10,893 nt of DNA, from contig JAEWGS010000045.1 of NCBI GenBank assembly GCA_023388205.1, positions 1 through 10,893 of the forward strand. Reading direction: 5' to 3'. This document shows, piece by piece, positions 1 through 7,313 of the stretch. The position numbers were made by a program, and so were the translations under genes. The stretch comes from Bacillota bacterium. Lineage in GTDB: Bacteria; Bacillota; Clostridia; Saccharofermentanales; Fastidiosipilaceae. The first letter of the stretch is position 1, and each line of letters starts with the position of its first letter. The notes below the pieces were generated by a model, which had not been told where the DNA came from, ran no database searches, and worked only from the letters and a program-made list of their open reading frames with translations.

Positions 1-391
1 GTTCTGCTGTGTCGAGCTGATGTGAACTGACCCCGATGTCGGCAAGCAAACCATCAAAGTGCGTCGGCAAATCTTTTCGTTTCAAAGAAGCCGCTTCCAA
101 AATCTCTGAAAAATTTCTGAAATCGCCGCGCAAAAGGCACCAAGGCGCCGCTTGATCTTTGCGCATTTGGGCGCAGGCCGATAGTCTTTCTGTCGCCGCT
201 TCTAAAGCCGCTTCATCCTTATCAAGCCCAACAAAGAAACCCTTCGGCCCTAATTTTTCATAGATCAGGCAGGCATGACCCGCCCCACCCAAAGTCAAAT
301 CAATATAGGCGCCGTCTTCTTTGGGCGAAAGACCCTCCAAAACTTGATCCGCAAGAACGGGCACATGGTGAAAAGAAACGATTTTACTCAT
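1..391 (-). CDS. rsmH: RsmH (MraW), 16S rRNA m4C1402 methyltransferase, N-terminal part
   Basis: N-terminal 130 residues of the SAM-dependent enzyme that N4-methylates C1402 of 16S rRNA in the decoding centre; the rest lies beyond the left edge. My translation from the ATG at 391-389 shows the family signatures in order: HHVPVL at residues 8-13, the SAM-binding loop DLTLGGAGH at 31-39, GLDKDEAAL at 55-63 (second SAM motif), RGDFRNF at 88-94, and DGLLADIGVSSHQLD at 113-127, which is nearly diagnostic of RsmH. The start is supported by AGAGGA at 405-400, 8 nt upstream. It overlaps the 3' end of lgt by 8 bp, so translation is probably coupled to lgt. rsmH usually opens the division/cell-wall (dcw) cluster behind mraZ; here it directly follows lgt, and whether ftsL and the pbp genes follow cannot be seen. 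No anomaly in the visible part. Confidence 0.96.
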   Translation of the reverse strand, partial: MSKIVSFHHVPVLADQVLEGLSPKEDGAYIDLTLGGAGHACLIYEKLGPKGFFVGLDKDEAALEAATERLSACAQMRKDQAAPWCLLRGDFRNFSEILEAASLKRKDLPTHFDGLLADIGVSSHQLDTAE

Positions 392-1412
392 CGCGCTGAT
401 CCTCTGTCGCTTCACTCGTGACGGCGCGCTTCTTTGCGCTGCTGGCCTCAACGGACGCTTCGTTTTGAGGCTGATCTTGCACGTCACTTTCTGAAGTCAA
501 AATCCGAACGACTGGCTCTTCTTCAAGCCCATTCATGCACTCTGCCGAAACCAGCCCGCCTTTTTTCTTTGCCCAAAGCAGCAAGATCAAAGCGCCTAAA
601 ATCGTGAAGCAAGATAAAAGCTGAGAGACACGAAGTCCTGTGGTCCCAAGCATGAGCGCATCCGTGCGAAGGCCCTCAACGCCAAAGCGTAATAAGCCGT
701 AAAGCAAAAGGTAAAGTCCTGTCGAGAGGCCTAAGAAACCGCGCCCTTTTTTCGTCTCTTCCATCGCCTTTCTGAGTAAGAAAAAAATCAGTAAATTTCC
801 GAGAAATTCATAGAAAAAAGTCGGATGTACGGGCAAGTTCGGATCCGTTCCTGGAGGCCCAAAGCTCTCTAAATAAGAACGTGTTCCCTCGCTGATCATC
901 CCCCACGGCAAACGCGTATTGGTTCCAAAAGCCTCTTGGTTCATAAAATTGCCCCAACGCCCTATCGCCTGACCCAAAGCCAAATAGGGTGCAAGAAAAT
1001 CCAGATACAAAATAAACGGACGCTTTTTCCAAAGGCTCATGATGAGCAACGCAAGCACGCCACCCAAGACGCCGCCATAAAAAGCTAGACCGCCACTTCT
1101 TAAATCAAAAATACTCAGCGGATTTGATGCAAACTCCGACCAATCGAAGGCGACATAATAAAGTCTTGCGCCAATCAGCGAAAGGGGGAGGGCTAAAATC
1201 ACCACGTTCCAAATATCGTTCTCAGGAATCCCATATCGAGGCGCTTTTTTGGACGCGAGCTGAGCAGACAGCCAAAATCCCAGCGCGATGATCAGTCCAT
1301 ACCAGTAGATTTCAAAGCCACCTATACTCAGAGCGACACGCGATATAGGCAAATCGTGTATGCCTAATCCTGGGAAGGACACGTGAAACAGTTGAGCCAG
1401 ATAAACGTTCAT
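384..1412 (-). CDS. lgt: Lgt, phosphatidylglycerol-prolipoprotein diacylglyceryl transferase
   Basis: Integral membrane enzyme, 342 aa, that moves diacylglycerol from phosphatidylglycerol to the lipobox Cys of prolipoproteins, the first step of lipoprotein maturation. The hallmark AIGRWGNFMNQEAFG is at residues 149-163, with the invariant Arg151, Asn155 and Glu160. Other family blocks are IGARLYYVAFDW (80-91), SGGLAFYGG (106-114), HPTFFYE (196-202) and FGVEGLRTD (243-251). About seven hydrophobic segments lie near 30-50, 68-88, 108-128, 135-150, 197-215, 228-244 and 262-281. The E. coli active-loop His of the SFHGG motif is Tyr here (AFYGG); from memory this also occurs in other anaerobes, so I do not read it as inactivation. 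After the last helix there is a charged tail of about 60 residues (282-342), rich in Glu, Ser and Ala, which makes the protein longer than usual. The start is firm: AAGGAG at 1425-1420, 7 nt before the ATG, which overlaps the upstream stop as ATGA. The 3' end overlaps rsmH. Confidence 0.96.
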   Translation of the reverse strand: MNVYLAQLFHVSFPGLGIHDLPISRVALSIGGFEIYWYGLIIALGFWLSAQLASKKAPRYGIPENDIWNVVILALPLSLIGARLYYVAFDWSEFASNPLSIFDLRSGGLAFYGGVLGGVLALLIMSLWKKRPFILYLDFLAPYLALGQAIGRWGNFMNQEAFGTNTRLPWGMISEGTRSYLESFGPPGTDPNLPVHPTFFYEFLGNLLIFFLLRKAMEETKKGRGFLGLSTGLYLLLYGLLRFGVEGLRTDALMLGTTGLRVSQLLSCFTILGALILLLWAKKKGGLVSAECMNGLEEEPVVRILTSESDVQDQPQNEASVEASSAKKRAVTSEATEDQRDE

Positions 1413-2851
1413 TTCAATTCTCCTTTTTCGCGCCTCATTTTAGATAAAAATCCGCTGGGCTCACCTAGAATCAGCTGCGCTCTCGCGCGTTCGAACAAGG
1501 GGCGAAGCTGCGCTTTAGCTTCTTCAAGCGACAAAGTTTCAAGCGCACTTTGAGCCATAAAACGGTCGCTCGTCTCAAGACGAAGATCCGTCAAAAGCTG
1601 ACCCAAACTTTCAATCCCATCGCAGTCATTCAAATAGTGGCCAATCCAAAGACGCTTGCGGCGCTCAAAATCTTCCTCGCGATCATGCGCTTCACTCGTC
1701 ATCGCGTCAATCAAAGCCTCAGTCACAGTCGCCGGAGCAATCGACGGGCCGCCTAGCAGGATGAAGCGAGTATCCGGAAAGGCGTATGTCTGAAAATAAA
1801 AGCTGTCGTGAATGAGGCCGCCGCCAATTAGTTCTTGATGGATTTGGGAAGCCGACCCAATTCTCATCCCGAGCAGCAAATCCGCCGCCAAAAGCCAGCG
1901 CAAACGCTCATATCCGTACTCCGGCTCAGCTTTTTCTTCAAACTGCACATCGCTTAGTCCCAATATGAAATAAGGATCCAAATCTTCGATGCGACTTCGC
2001 TGAACAAAAGACGGTAAATTCCCCTGTTCTCGCCAAGCGCTTAGCTCTTTTTTAATCTGACCCAGATCCAAAGCTGAAGTCGCTAGCGGCGTCGGGAAAA
2101 GATGTCGATGGTGGCACGAGGATGCTTTTTCCCCCGTATCCCCCTTTTCTTTGAGCCGCTGTTCGATATCAAACACATGATGCAGCAGCGCATCTTGATC
2201 AACATCCCCAACGATCAAAAGCTTCATATCTTCAAAGCGGTACAAACGCCGATGCAAATGCTTCAAATCCTGCGCGCTCAGCGCCTGAATCGAGGCTTTG
2301 GAACCCGCCACATCTTCTTTGAGACCATGGTGCTCAAAAAGCTTGCCCATCAATTCTTGATAGCAACGCGCATCCGTTCCTTCCAAAACCATATCCAGTT
2401 CGCGAGCAATCACCTGTCTTTCGCGTTCAATAGTCGCCACATCAAGTTGGGGCTCAGAGATCGCCTCGAGCAAACAGTGAATCGCTTCTTCAAAGTGTTC
2501 CACACAGCTCAAGTAATACACGGTACGATCGTAGTCCGTATAAGCATTAAAGTCGACGCCTAAGCGCTCGAGCTGAGCAACTGGCCCGACCTCATTTTGC
2601 CCGTAAGGCTTAGATAGACATAAGTGTTCTAAAAAATGGGCCCCGCCGGCGGGAATGGCTTCATTTCCATCATTTAATGCATCCAAAGCTCCGTGAGGTA
2701 TGGCGACGGAAAAAAAAGCGCGACGAAAACCCGGTCTACGACACAGAGCAATGGACGGCCCGCCTGCCCACTGGCTAATTTCTAAATTTAAGCCCGATAA
2801 AGGGTCACGCCGCAAATGCTGCTTGATGCCTTCAATTTCAAACTGTTTCAT
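1409..2851 (-). CDS. Catalytic M16 zinc peptidase, YmfH-like
   Basis: Predicted 480-aa M16 (pitrilysin/insulinase clan) metallopeptidase. The inverted zinc motif HxxEH is intact as HFLEH at residues 72-76. ERERQVIARELDM at 142-154 supplies Glu144 and the probable third zinc ligand Glu151, spaced seven apart as in pitrilysin. The context AGGAHFLEHL, the following NAYTDYDRTVYYLS (102-115) and the C-terminal GGGLIHDSFYFQTYAFPDTRF block resemble Bacillus YmfH. In Bacillota such proteins are encoded next to an inactive M16 partner (YmfF), and that partner is the fused gene just upstream. The inferred product is a cytoplasmic peptidase with two dissimilar subunits; its substrate is unknown and no signal peptide is seen. 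Start: the frame opens further upstream at 2911, but the ATG at 2851 has GAGGG 5 nt upstream and gives the normal N-terminus. It overlaps the upstream gene by 14 bp and lgt by 4 bp. Antimicrobial-peptide processing M16 relatives exist, but nothing here points that way. Confidence 0.92.
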   Translation of the reverse strand: MKQFEIEGIKQHLRRDPLSGLNLEISQWAGGPSIALCRRPGFRRAFFSVAIPHGALDALNDGNEAIPAGGAHFLEHLCLSKPYGQNEVGPVAQLERLGVDFNAYTDYDRTVYYLSCVEHFEEAIHCLLEAISEPQLDVATIERERQVIARELDMVLEGTDARCYQELMGKLFEHHGLKEDVAGSKASIQALSAQDLKHLHRRLYRFEDMKLLIVGDVDQDALLHHVFDIEQRLKEKGDTGEKASSCHHRHLFPTPLATSALDLGQIKKELSAWREQGNLPSFVQRSRIEDLDPYFILGLSDVQFEEKAEPEYGYERLRWLLAADLLLGMRIGSASQIHQELIGGGLIHDSFYFQTYAFPDTRFILLGGPSIAPATVTEALIDAMTSEAHDREEDFERRKRLWIGHYLNDCDGIESLGQLLTDLRLETSDRFMAQSALETLSLEEAKAQLRPLFERARAQLILGEPSGFLSKMRREKGELK

Positions 2852-5123
2852 GGCTGCCCTCACTTTCTTCTTCGAGAGCGCGCGCTTTTCCTTCAAGCAC
2901 GTAGCAGACACTTTCTTTCAAATTTTCGGCGACTTTTTTGAGATCAGCGACGGAAAATCTCTCGAGCGCCTCCACATACTCCTGACGACTCATCCTGCGC
3001 CCTGTAAACAACTCTTCTAAGGCGTGTCCCACACATTCATCCAACTCATCGGTCAGGGTTTCAAGCGGGAGTTTCATTCGAGATTTGGTCGCTTCAAAAA
3101 GCGCTTCATCCACGTCTCCTCTCGCCACCTCCAAAATAGCAGATCTCAGCAAGGCTTTAGCTTCTTCAATATGTTCTTCCTGCAAAGAAACGCGAAATCC
3201 AAGCAAGTTGAGATAAGGCTCTACAAAAGCGTCCAAAGCGTAGGTCAGCCCTCGTTCCTCTCTCAAACGCGTGAATAAAAGCGCCGAGCCATCGCCACCC
3301 AAATACTCTGCTAAAAAATAGCTTTGCCACTGATTTTTGAGGCAATAAGCAGGTAAATGGGTCCATAAAATGACTAGGTGAGACAAATCGGTCGGATAGG
3401 ACACGCGCGCTTCTAAGCCCAATTTCGCCGACATCAACTTCGGATGATTCGCTGGCTTCAAGTCAAAAGGCTTTTCTGGACCCGTCGTACATTCCACAAA
3501 ATCGCGAAGCAGCTGAGTCTCGTCTTCCCGGATGGGGCCTGAGATCACTAAGCGACGCCTCGCCCGCTTTTGAATGGTCTCAATCAAGCGATCCAAATCT
3601 TCTCGCGTCACTTCCAGAGCTTCTTCATAACTGCCTTCAGGATCCAGCGCACAGCTTTCGTGCGCCAGGGCCAGTTCCACAGCCCCTTGAACCGCGAGCC
3701 ATTGAGGTTCAGCTTGTTTTTGTCTCAAAGATAAAATCAGTTGCTGCTTTTCACGCTCAAAAAGCGAAGCTTCGATCTGTCCCGAGGCATCTCTCGGCAA
3801 ACAAAGCAAGGTTTCTTTGAGCTCTCGGATACATTCATAGAAAGGCCGATCCTGATGCACTTGACTCAATGCCGAAATGGAATAGCGCAAAACCATCACA
3901 TCGCCCATGAGATCCGTCGACACCGACACCGAAGCACCATAACGGTCCTCCAAGCGCTTCGCCCAGTCCGTTGGGTTGGGCGCCAAGGCATTGGCAGAAC
4001 TCATACACGCCGCCAGAATCGACATCGCTGAACGTTTCACCTCACTCAAAGGCAAGTAGAACAAAAGATCCAAATTTTCACGCCTAAAGCGGTCCGTGTG
4101 TAGTCGATAACAGTTAAAGCCCTTTTGATGATAGGTTTCGTCCAAGGTATCGCGCCGTTCATGAAGCTTTTGACATTCTTCTAAGTCGCGCCGCATCTGC
4201 TCGGTCATCGACAAAAGTGAAGGGAACTTTTCTTCCGGACGACGGAAAGAGAGCAAAGAGATCTCGATTTCATCTCCGTACACATTCTGATCAAAGTCGT
4301 ACACAAAGGTTTCCAAAATCGGCTGAGCACTTTTGGCAGGATCATCGACCGTCGGGCGATAACCCAGATGGGTTATCGAGGCATAAACACGTGAGCCAAT
4401 GCGACTTCGACTCAAATAAACACCATTGGGCGGCAGCACCTTCTCCTTGGATGGAAGCATGTTCGCAGTCGGAATACCCAGGCGTCGCGCGAGCGCTTTG
4501 CCATGAATCACGGTCCCTTTGAATGAATACGCATAACCCAAAAGCTCACTGGCCCTCTCGAGCTGACCTTCTTGAATCAATTGTCGAATGCGACTACTCG
4601 AAACAGGTTCTCCACCCATATGAAAGAGCGGCAAAATATCCAGGCCGATCTGGTGCGAAGCACAAAAGGCTTTCAACTGCTCAACGCCCGCCTCGCGCTG
4701 ATGGCCAAAACGGAAATTTTCTCCGACGATAATATGCTGAATTCCGAGATCAGAATTAAGGAACTGTTGTAAAAAATCTTGTGCGCACAGATGCATCAGG
4801 CGCGTATCAAATTGCTGAATCAAAAGTTCGTCGAGTCCCAATTTCATCAAGACTTGGGCGCGTTCATCTTCACTTTGGAGTAAAGTTTGCGTCTCATTTG
4901 AAAGCCCCTGCTTGCGATCAAAGGTGTAAACGCAGGCCAAAGTCGAAGGCACGCCTGGGTGCTCCGCCCGAAGTTCAGCTGCACGCACCAAAGCCAGCTG
5001 GATCAAATCCATGTGACCTCGATGCACGCCGTCAAAAAAGCCCAGCGCAATCACGCGCCGAGCCGCTTGCAGCGATTCACCGTAGAGCGTCTGCCCCTCA
5101 GAGTCGAGATGTAAAATCTTCAA
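2838..5123 (-). CDS. ribF: RibF (riboflavin kinase/FAD synthetase) fused to a non-catalytic M16 (YmfF-like) peptidase subunit
   Basis: One frame of 761 codons carrying two proteins that are normally separate. Residues 1-320 are RibF, which makes FMN from riboflavin and then FAD. The adenylyltransferase motif GFFDGVHRGH is at 28-37, GENFRFGHQREAG at 134-146 and VSSSRIRQLI at 174-183; the flavokinase motif ARRLGIPTAN is at 212-221, with ETFVYDFD at 271-278 giving catalytic Glu271, and RPEEKFPS at 295-302. From about 328 to the end there is an M16 fold resembling the inactive Bacillus subunit YmfF: there is no HxxEH, DRYGASVSVSTDLMG lies in the first half, and the C-terminal R/Y-type block RLREERGLTY is at about 619-628. 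The linker near 310-335 is short and has no stop. The in-frame TTG at 4145 and ATGs at 4196 and nearby lack a Shine-Dalgarno, so a true fusion is likelier than internal initiation. Start: TTG at 5123 behind AGAAAGGA, matching the usual MK-I start of RibF; it overlaps truB by 26 bp. A sequencing indel cannot be fully excluded. Confidence 0.88.
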   Translation of the reverse strand: MKILHLDSEGQTLYGESLQAARRVIALGFFDGVHRGHMDLIQLALVRAAELRAEHPGVPSTLACVYTFDRKQGLSNETQTLLQSEDERAQVLMKLGLDELLIQQFDTRLMHLCAQDFLQQFLNSDLGIQHIIVGENFRFGHQREAGVEQLKAFCASHQIGLDILPLFHMGGEPVSSSRIRQLIQEGQLERASELLGYAYSFKGTVIHGKALARRLGIPTANMLPSKEKVLPPNGVYLSRSRIGSRVYASITHLGYRPTVDDPAKSAQPILETFVYDFDQNVYGDEIEISLLSFRRPEEKFPSLLSMTEQMRRDLEECQKLHERRDTLDETYHQKGFNCYRLHTDRFRRENLDLLFYLPLSEVKRSAMSILAACMSSANALAPNPTDWAKRLEDRYGASVSVSTDLMGDVMVLRYSISALSQVHQDRPFYECIRELKETLLCLPRDASGQIEASLFEREKQQLILSLRQKQAEPQWLAVQGAVELALAHESCALDPEGSYEEALEVTREDLDRLIETIQKRARRRLVISGPIREDETQLLRDFVECTTGPEKPFDLKPANHPKLMSAKLGLEARVSYPTDLSHLVILWTHLPAYCLKNQWQSYFLAEYLGGDGSALLFTRLREERGLTYALDAFVEPYLNLLGFRVSLQEEHIEEAKALLRSAILEVARGDVDEALFEATKSRMKLPLETLTDELDECVGHALEELFTGRRMSRQEYVEALERFSVADLKKVAENLKESVCYVLEGKARALEEESEGSHETV
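2857..2861 (-). promoter_or_regulatory. Ribosome-binding site for the catalytic M16 gene
   Basis: GAGGG at 2861-2857 stands 5 nt before the ATG at 2851-2849 and lies within the last codons of the upstream fusion gene. It favours this start over the more upstream opening at 2911, which would give a 74-bp overlap and an extra basic 20-residue leader. Confidence 0.7.
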
Positions 5124-6261
5124 GGCCGAGAAACATCCTTTCTGATCTAATCTGCTCCGCCTCGCGCCGCGCCAAGCCCACGAAAAATCCCGAAGTGTAC
5201 ACAAGAGCAAAATCTTCACTCGAATGTTCCTGCTCGGGCCAGGCCTGCGAAAGTTCAGCAAGATGAACGCGTTTCCCCTGGAGCAATTTAAGTGCTAATT
5301 TTGGGCTCAATTCTAGCACAGGCCAAGTTTTAAGCACGCAATCCGGGGGCAAGAGCACCTCGTCATAACGCCCCTCTTCGAGGAGCCTTTGGGCCTTTTC
5401 CTTGGCCCATACTTTGAACTGACTTGGAAGAATGGCACTTTTCAAATCAAAGCACCCTTGACGTTCACGAATCAATCGCAAGGTCGTCCCTTCAAAACCA
5501 AGCATCTTCGCCAAATCTTGGCATAAGGTTCTGACATAAGTGCCGCGAGACACTTCAAAACGCAACCAAACCAAAGGGGCCAGCGCTGTCGTAATACGCT
5601 CGTTCATTTCCCGATTCGCCTCGTGACGGAAAACATATTCATCTTTCGCTAGAAGCCTTTGGATCCGACGCTGCTCAACACTCGGGCAAGGTGCAAAGGG
5701 CCAGGCCACATGATCTGGCGACACGTCAGCATCTAGTTCTGCGCAGGATAAGCACGCGGCTTGATATACTTCGATTTGTTTTTCTCGTTGGGGGGCTGAC
5801 TCGCCGCGGCGCACGAGATCCACGAAGCGCTCTCCCTGAATTTTAGCCGCTGAAAAAGCAGGAATTTGCTGTGTTTTCTTGCATTTAAGTAGATCGAGGG
5901 CCGCCCTGATCCGCGCCATTTCGCCTTCTTTTAGAAGCGCCTGATCTGCTTTTGACAACGGCTTCGCTTGGAGCACTTGTCCCGTCGCGTCCTGACTGTC
6001 TGTCGACGCGCCAAAGCCCAAAAGCGCTAAGTAAGTCTTTCTCGATTGCAAGCTGCGCTCCGCATAGGTTAAAGCGGCGGTCGCCCGACCAATATAGAGC
6101 GGCAAAATCCCCTCTGCAAAAGGGTCCAAAGTTCCTTCAAAGCCTATTTTTTGTACCCCGAGAGCGCGCCTTGCCATCGCGACGAGAGAAAAAGAACTCT
6201 GACCAGCCGGTTTATATAAATTGATAATGCCACCCAAAGGCGGGGCGCTTCCTGTCTTCAT
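5098..6261 (-). CDS. truB: TruB, tRNA pseudouridine-55 synthase (variant active-site loop, internal insertion)
   Basis: 387-aa pseudouridine synthase that isomerises U55 in the T-loop of tRNAs. Visible blocks: GIINLYKPAGQSS (11-23); the catalytic loop GTLDPFAEGILP (43-54) with nucleophile Asp46; KTYLALLGFGASTDSQDATG (75-94) with Tyr77; IPAFSAAKIQGERF (133-146); SRGTYVRTL (238-246); and a PUA-like C-terminal domain to the end. Two features are unusual. The conserved His of the GHTG-LDP loop (E. coli His43) is Phe41, giving GFEGTLDP. Between the VY strand (165-166) and SRGTY there are 72 residues where E. coli has 19, an insertion of about 53 residues that includes two Cys and a Trp-Pro-Phe stretch. 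Start: ATG at 6261 with GAGGA at 6272-6268, 6 nt upstream, overlapping the previous stop as TGATG; a GTG at 6264 is the alternative. The end overlaps ribF by 26 bp. Confidence 0.95.
   Translation of the reverse strand: MKTGSAPPLGGIINLYKPAGQSSFSLVAMARRALGVQKIGFEGTLDPFAEGILPLYIGRATAALTYAERSLQSRKTYLALLGFGASTDSQDATGQVLQAKPLSKADQALLKEGEMARIRAALDLLKCKKTQQIPAFSAAKIQGERFVDLVRRGESAPQREKQIEVYQAACLSCAELDADVSPDHVAWPFAPCPSVEQRRIQRLLAKDEYVFRHEANREMNERITTALAPLVWLRFEVSRGTYVRTLCQDLAKMLGFEGTTLRLIRERQGCFDLKSAILPSQFKVWAKEKAQRLLEEGRYDEVLLPPDCVLKTWPVLELSPKLALKLLQGKRVHLAELSQAWPEQEHSSEDFALVYTSGFFVGLARREAEQIRSERMFLGLEDFTSRL
5136..5143 (-). promoter_or_regulatory. Ribosome-binding site for the TTG start of ribF-M16
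   Basis: AGAAAGGA at 5143-5136 lies 12 nt before the TTG at 5123-5121, inside the end of truB. The spacing is long but workable. The only in-frame ATG upstream (5261) would add 46 residues unlike RibF, so this site decides the start. The ATG at 5136-5134 belongs to the truB frame. Confidence 0.6.
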
Positions 6262-7313
6262 CACAATTCCTCAAACTGAACCGCGGCACTTAATTTGACC
6301 AATTCATAGACTTCTTTAAGCGCTAATTGGCTCCTAAAGCCCGATGCCAACTCATGCCCCCCTCCGTCGAAGGCCTGTGCCAGCTGCCGCGCAGAATAGC
6401 CGAGCTTTGCCCTAACGTTTCCGCGGACGCCCTGGGCGCTTTGACGCAGGACAACCGAAAGACAGACCCCCTCGATGGATCGGATAAAAGAAGGATAAAA
6501 AGCAATTTCTTCATCTGAAAAAGCCTGCGCCTCTGCTTCTGATAAGCACAAAAGAGCCAGACGCCCTTGATAGCAGCGCTCAATCTTGGGGAGTAAAACC
6601 TGAAGCGCTTTTAAGTGTTCTTCGGTCACACGATCAAAAATCCGCTCGTTCCACTCTTTGTCCGCGCCTTTTTCGAGTAAAAAAGCCGCTTTGCGCAAGG
6701 TATCCGCTTTTGTCGCAGGATAACTAAAACGATTCGTATCGGTGAGAATACCGACATAGAGCAAATTCGCGACTTGCTCATCAATCAATTTTTTCTGACT
6801 CAAGGCTTCCATCTCAAGATATAAACTCAGCATCATTTCGGCACAAGAGGGAGAACTCGAGTCAATCCAAAAAAGGTCCCCGTCAATCTGCCCGATCTCG
6901 TGGTGATCCACAATCAGGGTGTTGACGCGGTCTATAAGCGCTCGTTTCGCTAGGTCACGGCGAAGCTGAAGCCTCGAAAAAGCGGCGCAGTCGAGCAAGA
7001 TGCTGATATCAAAATCGTCAGGATCCGCCTCGGTTCCTGTATAAACGACGGCAAACTCAAGACCTGGCAGGTCCAAAAAAGGCGGGTGTATCGGCTCAGA
7101 AAAATAAGCCTTGACCTCTGCTCCGAGGCGCGCCAAAACCAAGGCCAACGACAGAGTGCAAGCGTAACTATCCCCGTCCGCGCGGTCATGTCCAAAGAGA
7201 CCAAAGCGATCGCCTCTTTGCGCCAAGCAAAGCAAAGTTTCGGCGATTTTTCGACAAGATGCATCTTGACTCAAAAGGGAACGATCAGGCTTCATCTCTT
7301 GATTTTGTTTCAT
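6261..7313 (-). CDS. nrnA: DHH/DHHA1 phosphoesterase, NrnA-like nanoRNase / pAp phosphatase
   Basis: 350-aa cytosolic metal-dependent phosphoesterase of the DHH family. Members in this operon position hydrolyse 2-5-nt RNAs and often 3'-phosphoadenosine 5'-phosphate. Metal-binding motifs in order: GHDRADGDS at 41-49 (His42, Asp46, Asp48), LLDC at 106-109 (Asp108), DHHEIGQ at 136-142, and GILTDTNRFSYP at 188-199 (Asp192). The DHHA1 C-terminal domain ends in GGGHELASGF at 317-326, the substrate-binding signature. The first motif reads HDRADGDSYAC where most NrnA proteins have H-x-x-P-D-x-D followed by a Gly-Ser pair; the metal ligands themselves are kept, so activity is expected. Start: ATG at 7313 with GAGG 6 nt upstream; a TTG immediately before it (7316) and an ATG at 7295 are alternatives. 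It overlaps rbfA by 29 bp and meets truB as TGATG. A RecJ-type exonuclease is less likely given the length and lack of extra domains. Confidence 0.92.
   Translation of the reverse strand: MKQNQEMKPDRSLLSQDASCRKIAETLLCLAQRGDRFGLFGHDRADGDSYACTLSLALVLARLGAEVKAYFSEPIHPPFLDLPGLEFAVVYTGTEADPDDFDISILLDCAAFSRLQLRRDLAKRALIDRVNTLIVDHHEIGQIDGDLFWIDSSSPSCAEMMLSLYLEMEALSQKKLIDEQVANLLYVGILTDTNRFSYPATKADTLRKAAFLLEKGADKEWNERIFDRVTEEHLKALQVLLPKIERCYQGRLALLCLSEAEAQAFSDEEIAFYPSFIRSIEGVCLSVVLRQSAQGVRGNVRAKLGYSARQLAQAFDGGGHELASGFRSQLALKEVYELVKLSAAVQFEEL

Noticed and set aside
107..115. Lgt AFYGG in place of the SFHGG His motif as a sign of inactivation (residue positions in Lgt)
   Set aside because: The invariant Arg/Asn/Glu signature is intact and, from memory, Tyr is common here in other anaerobes, so it was not raised as a finding.
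2102..2563. Plus-strand frame of 153 codons opposite the M16 gene
   Set aside because: It is antisense to the zinc-site half of the peptidase, with no ribosome-binding site or family resemblance seen.
2852..2911. Longer start of the catalytic M16 gene at 2911
   Set aside because: The ATG at 2851 has a better ribosome-binding site, a short overlap and the expected N-terminus.
5124..5261. N-terminal extension of RibF from the ATG at 5261
   Set aside because: It would overlap truB by 164 bp and add 46 residues unlike any RibF. The TTG at 5123 with AGAAAGGA gives the normal family start.
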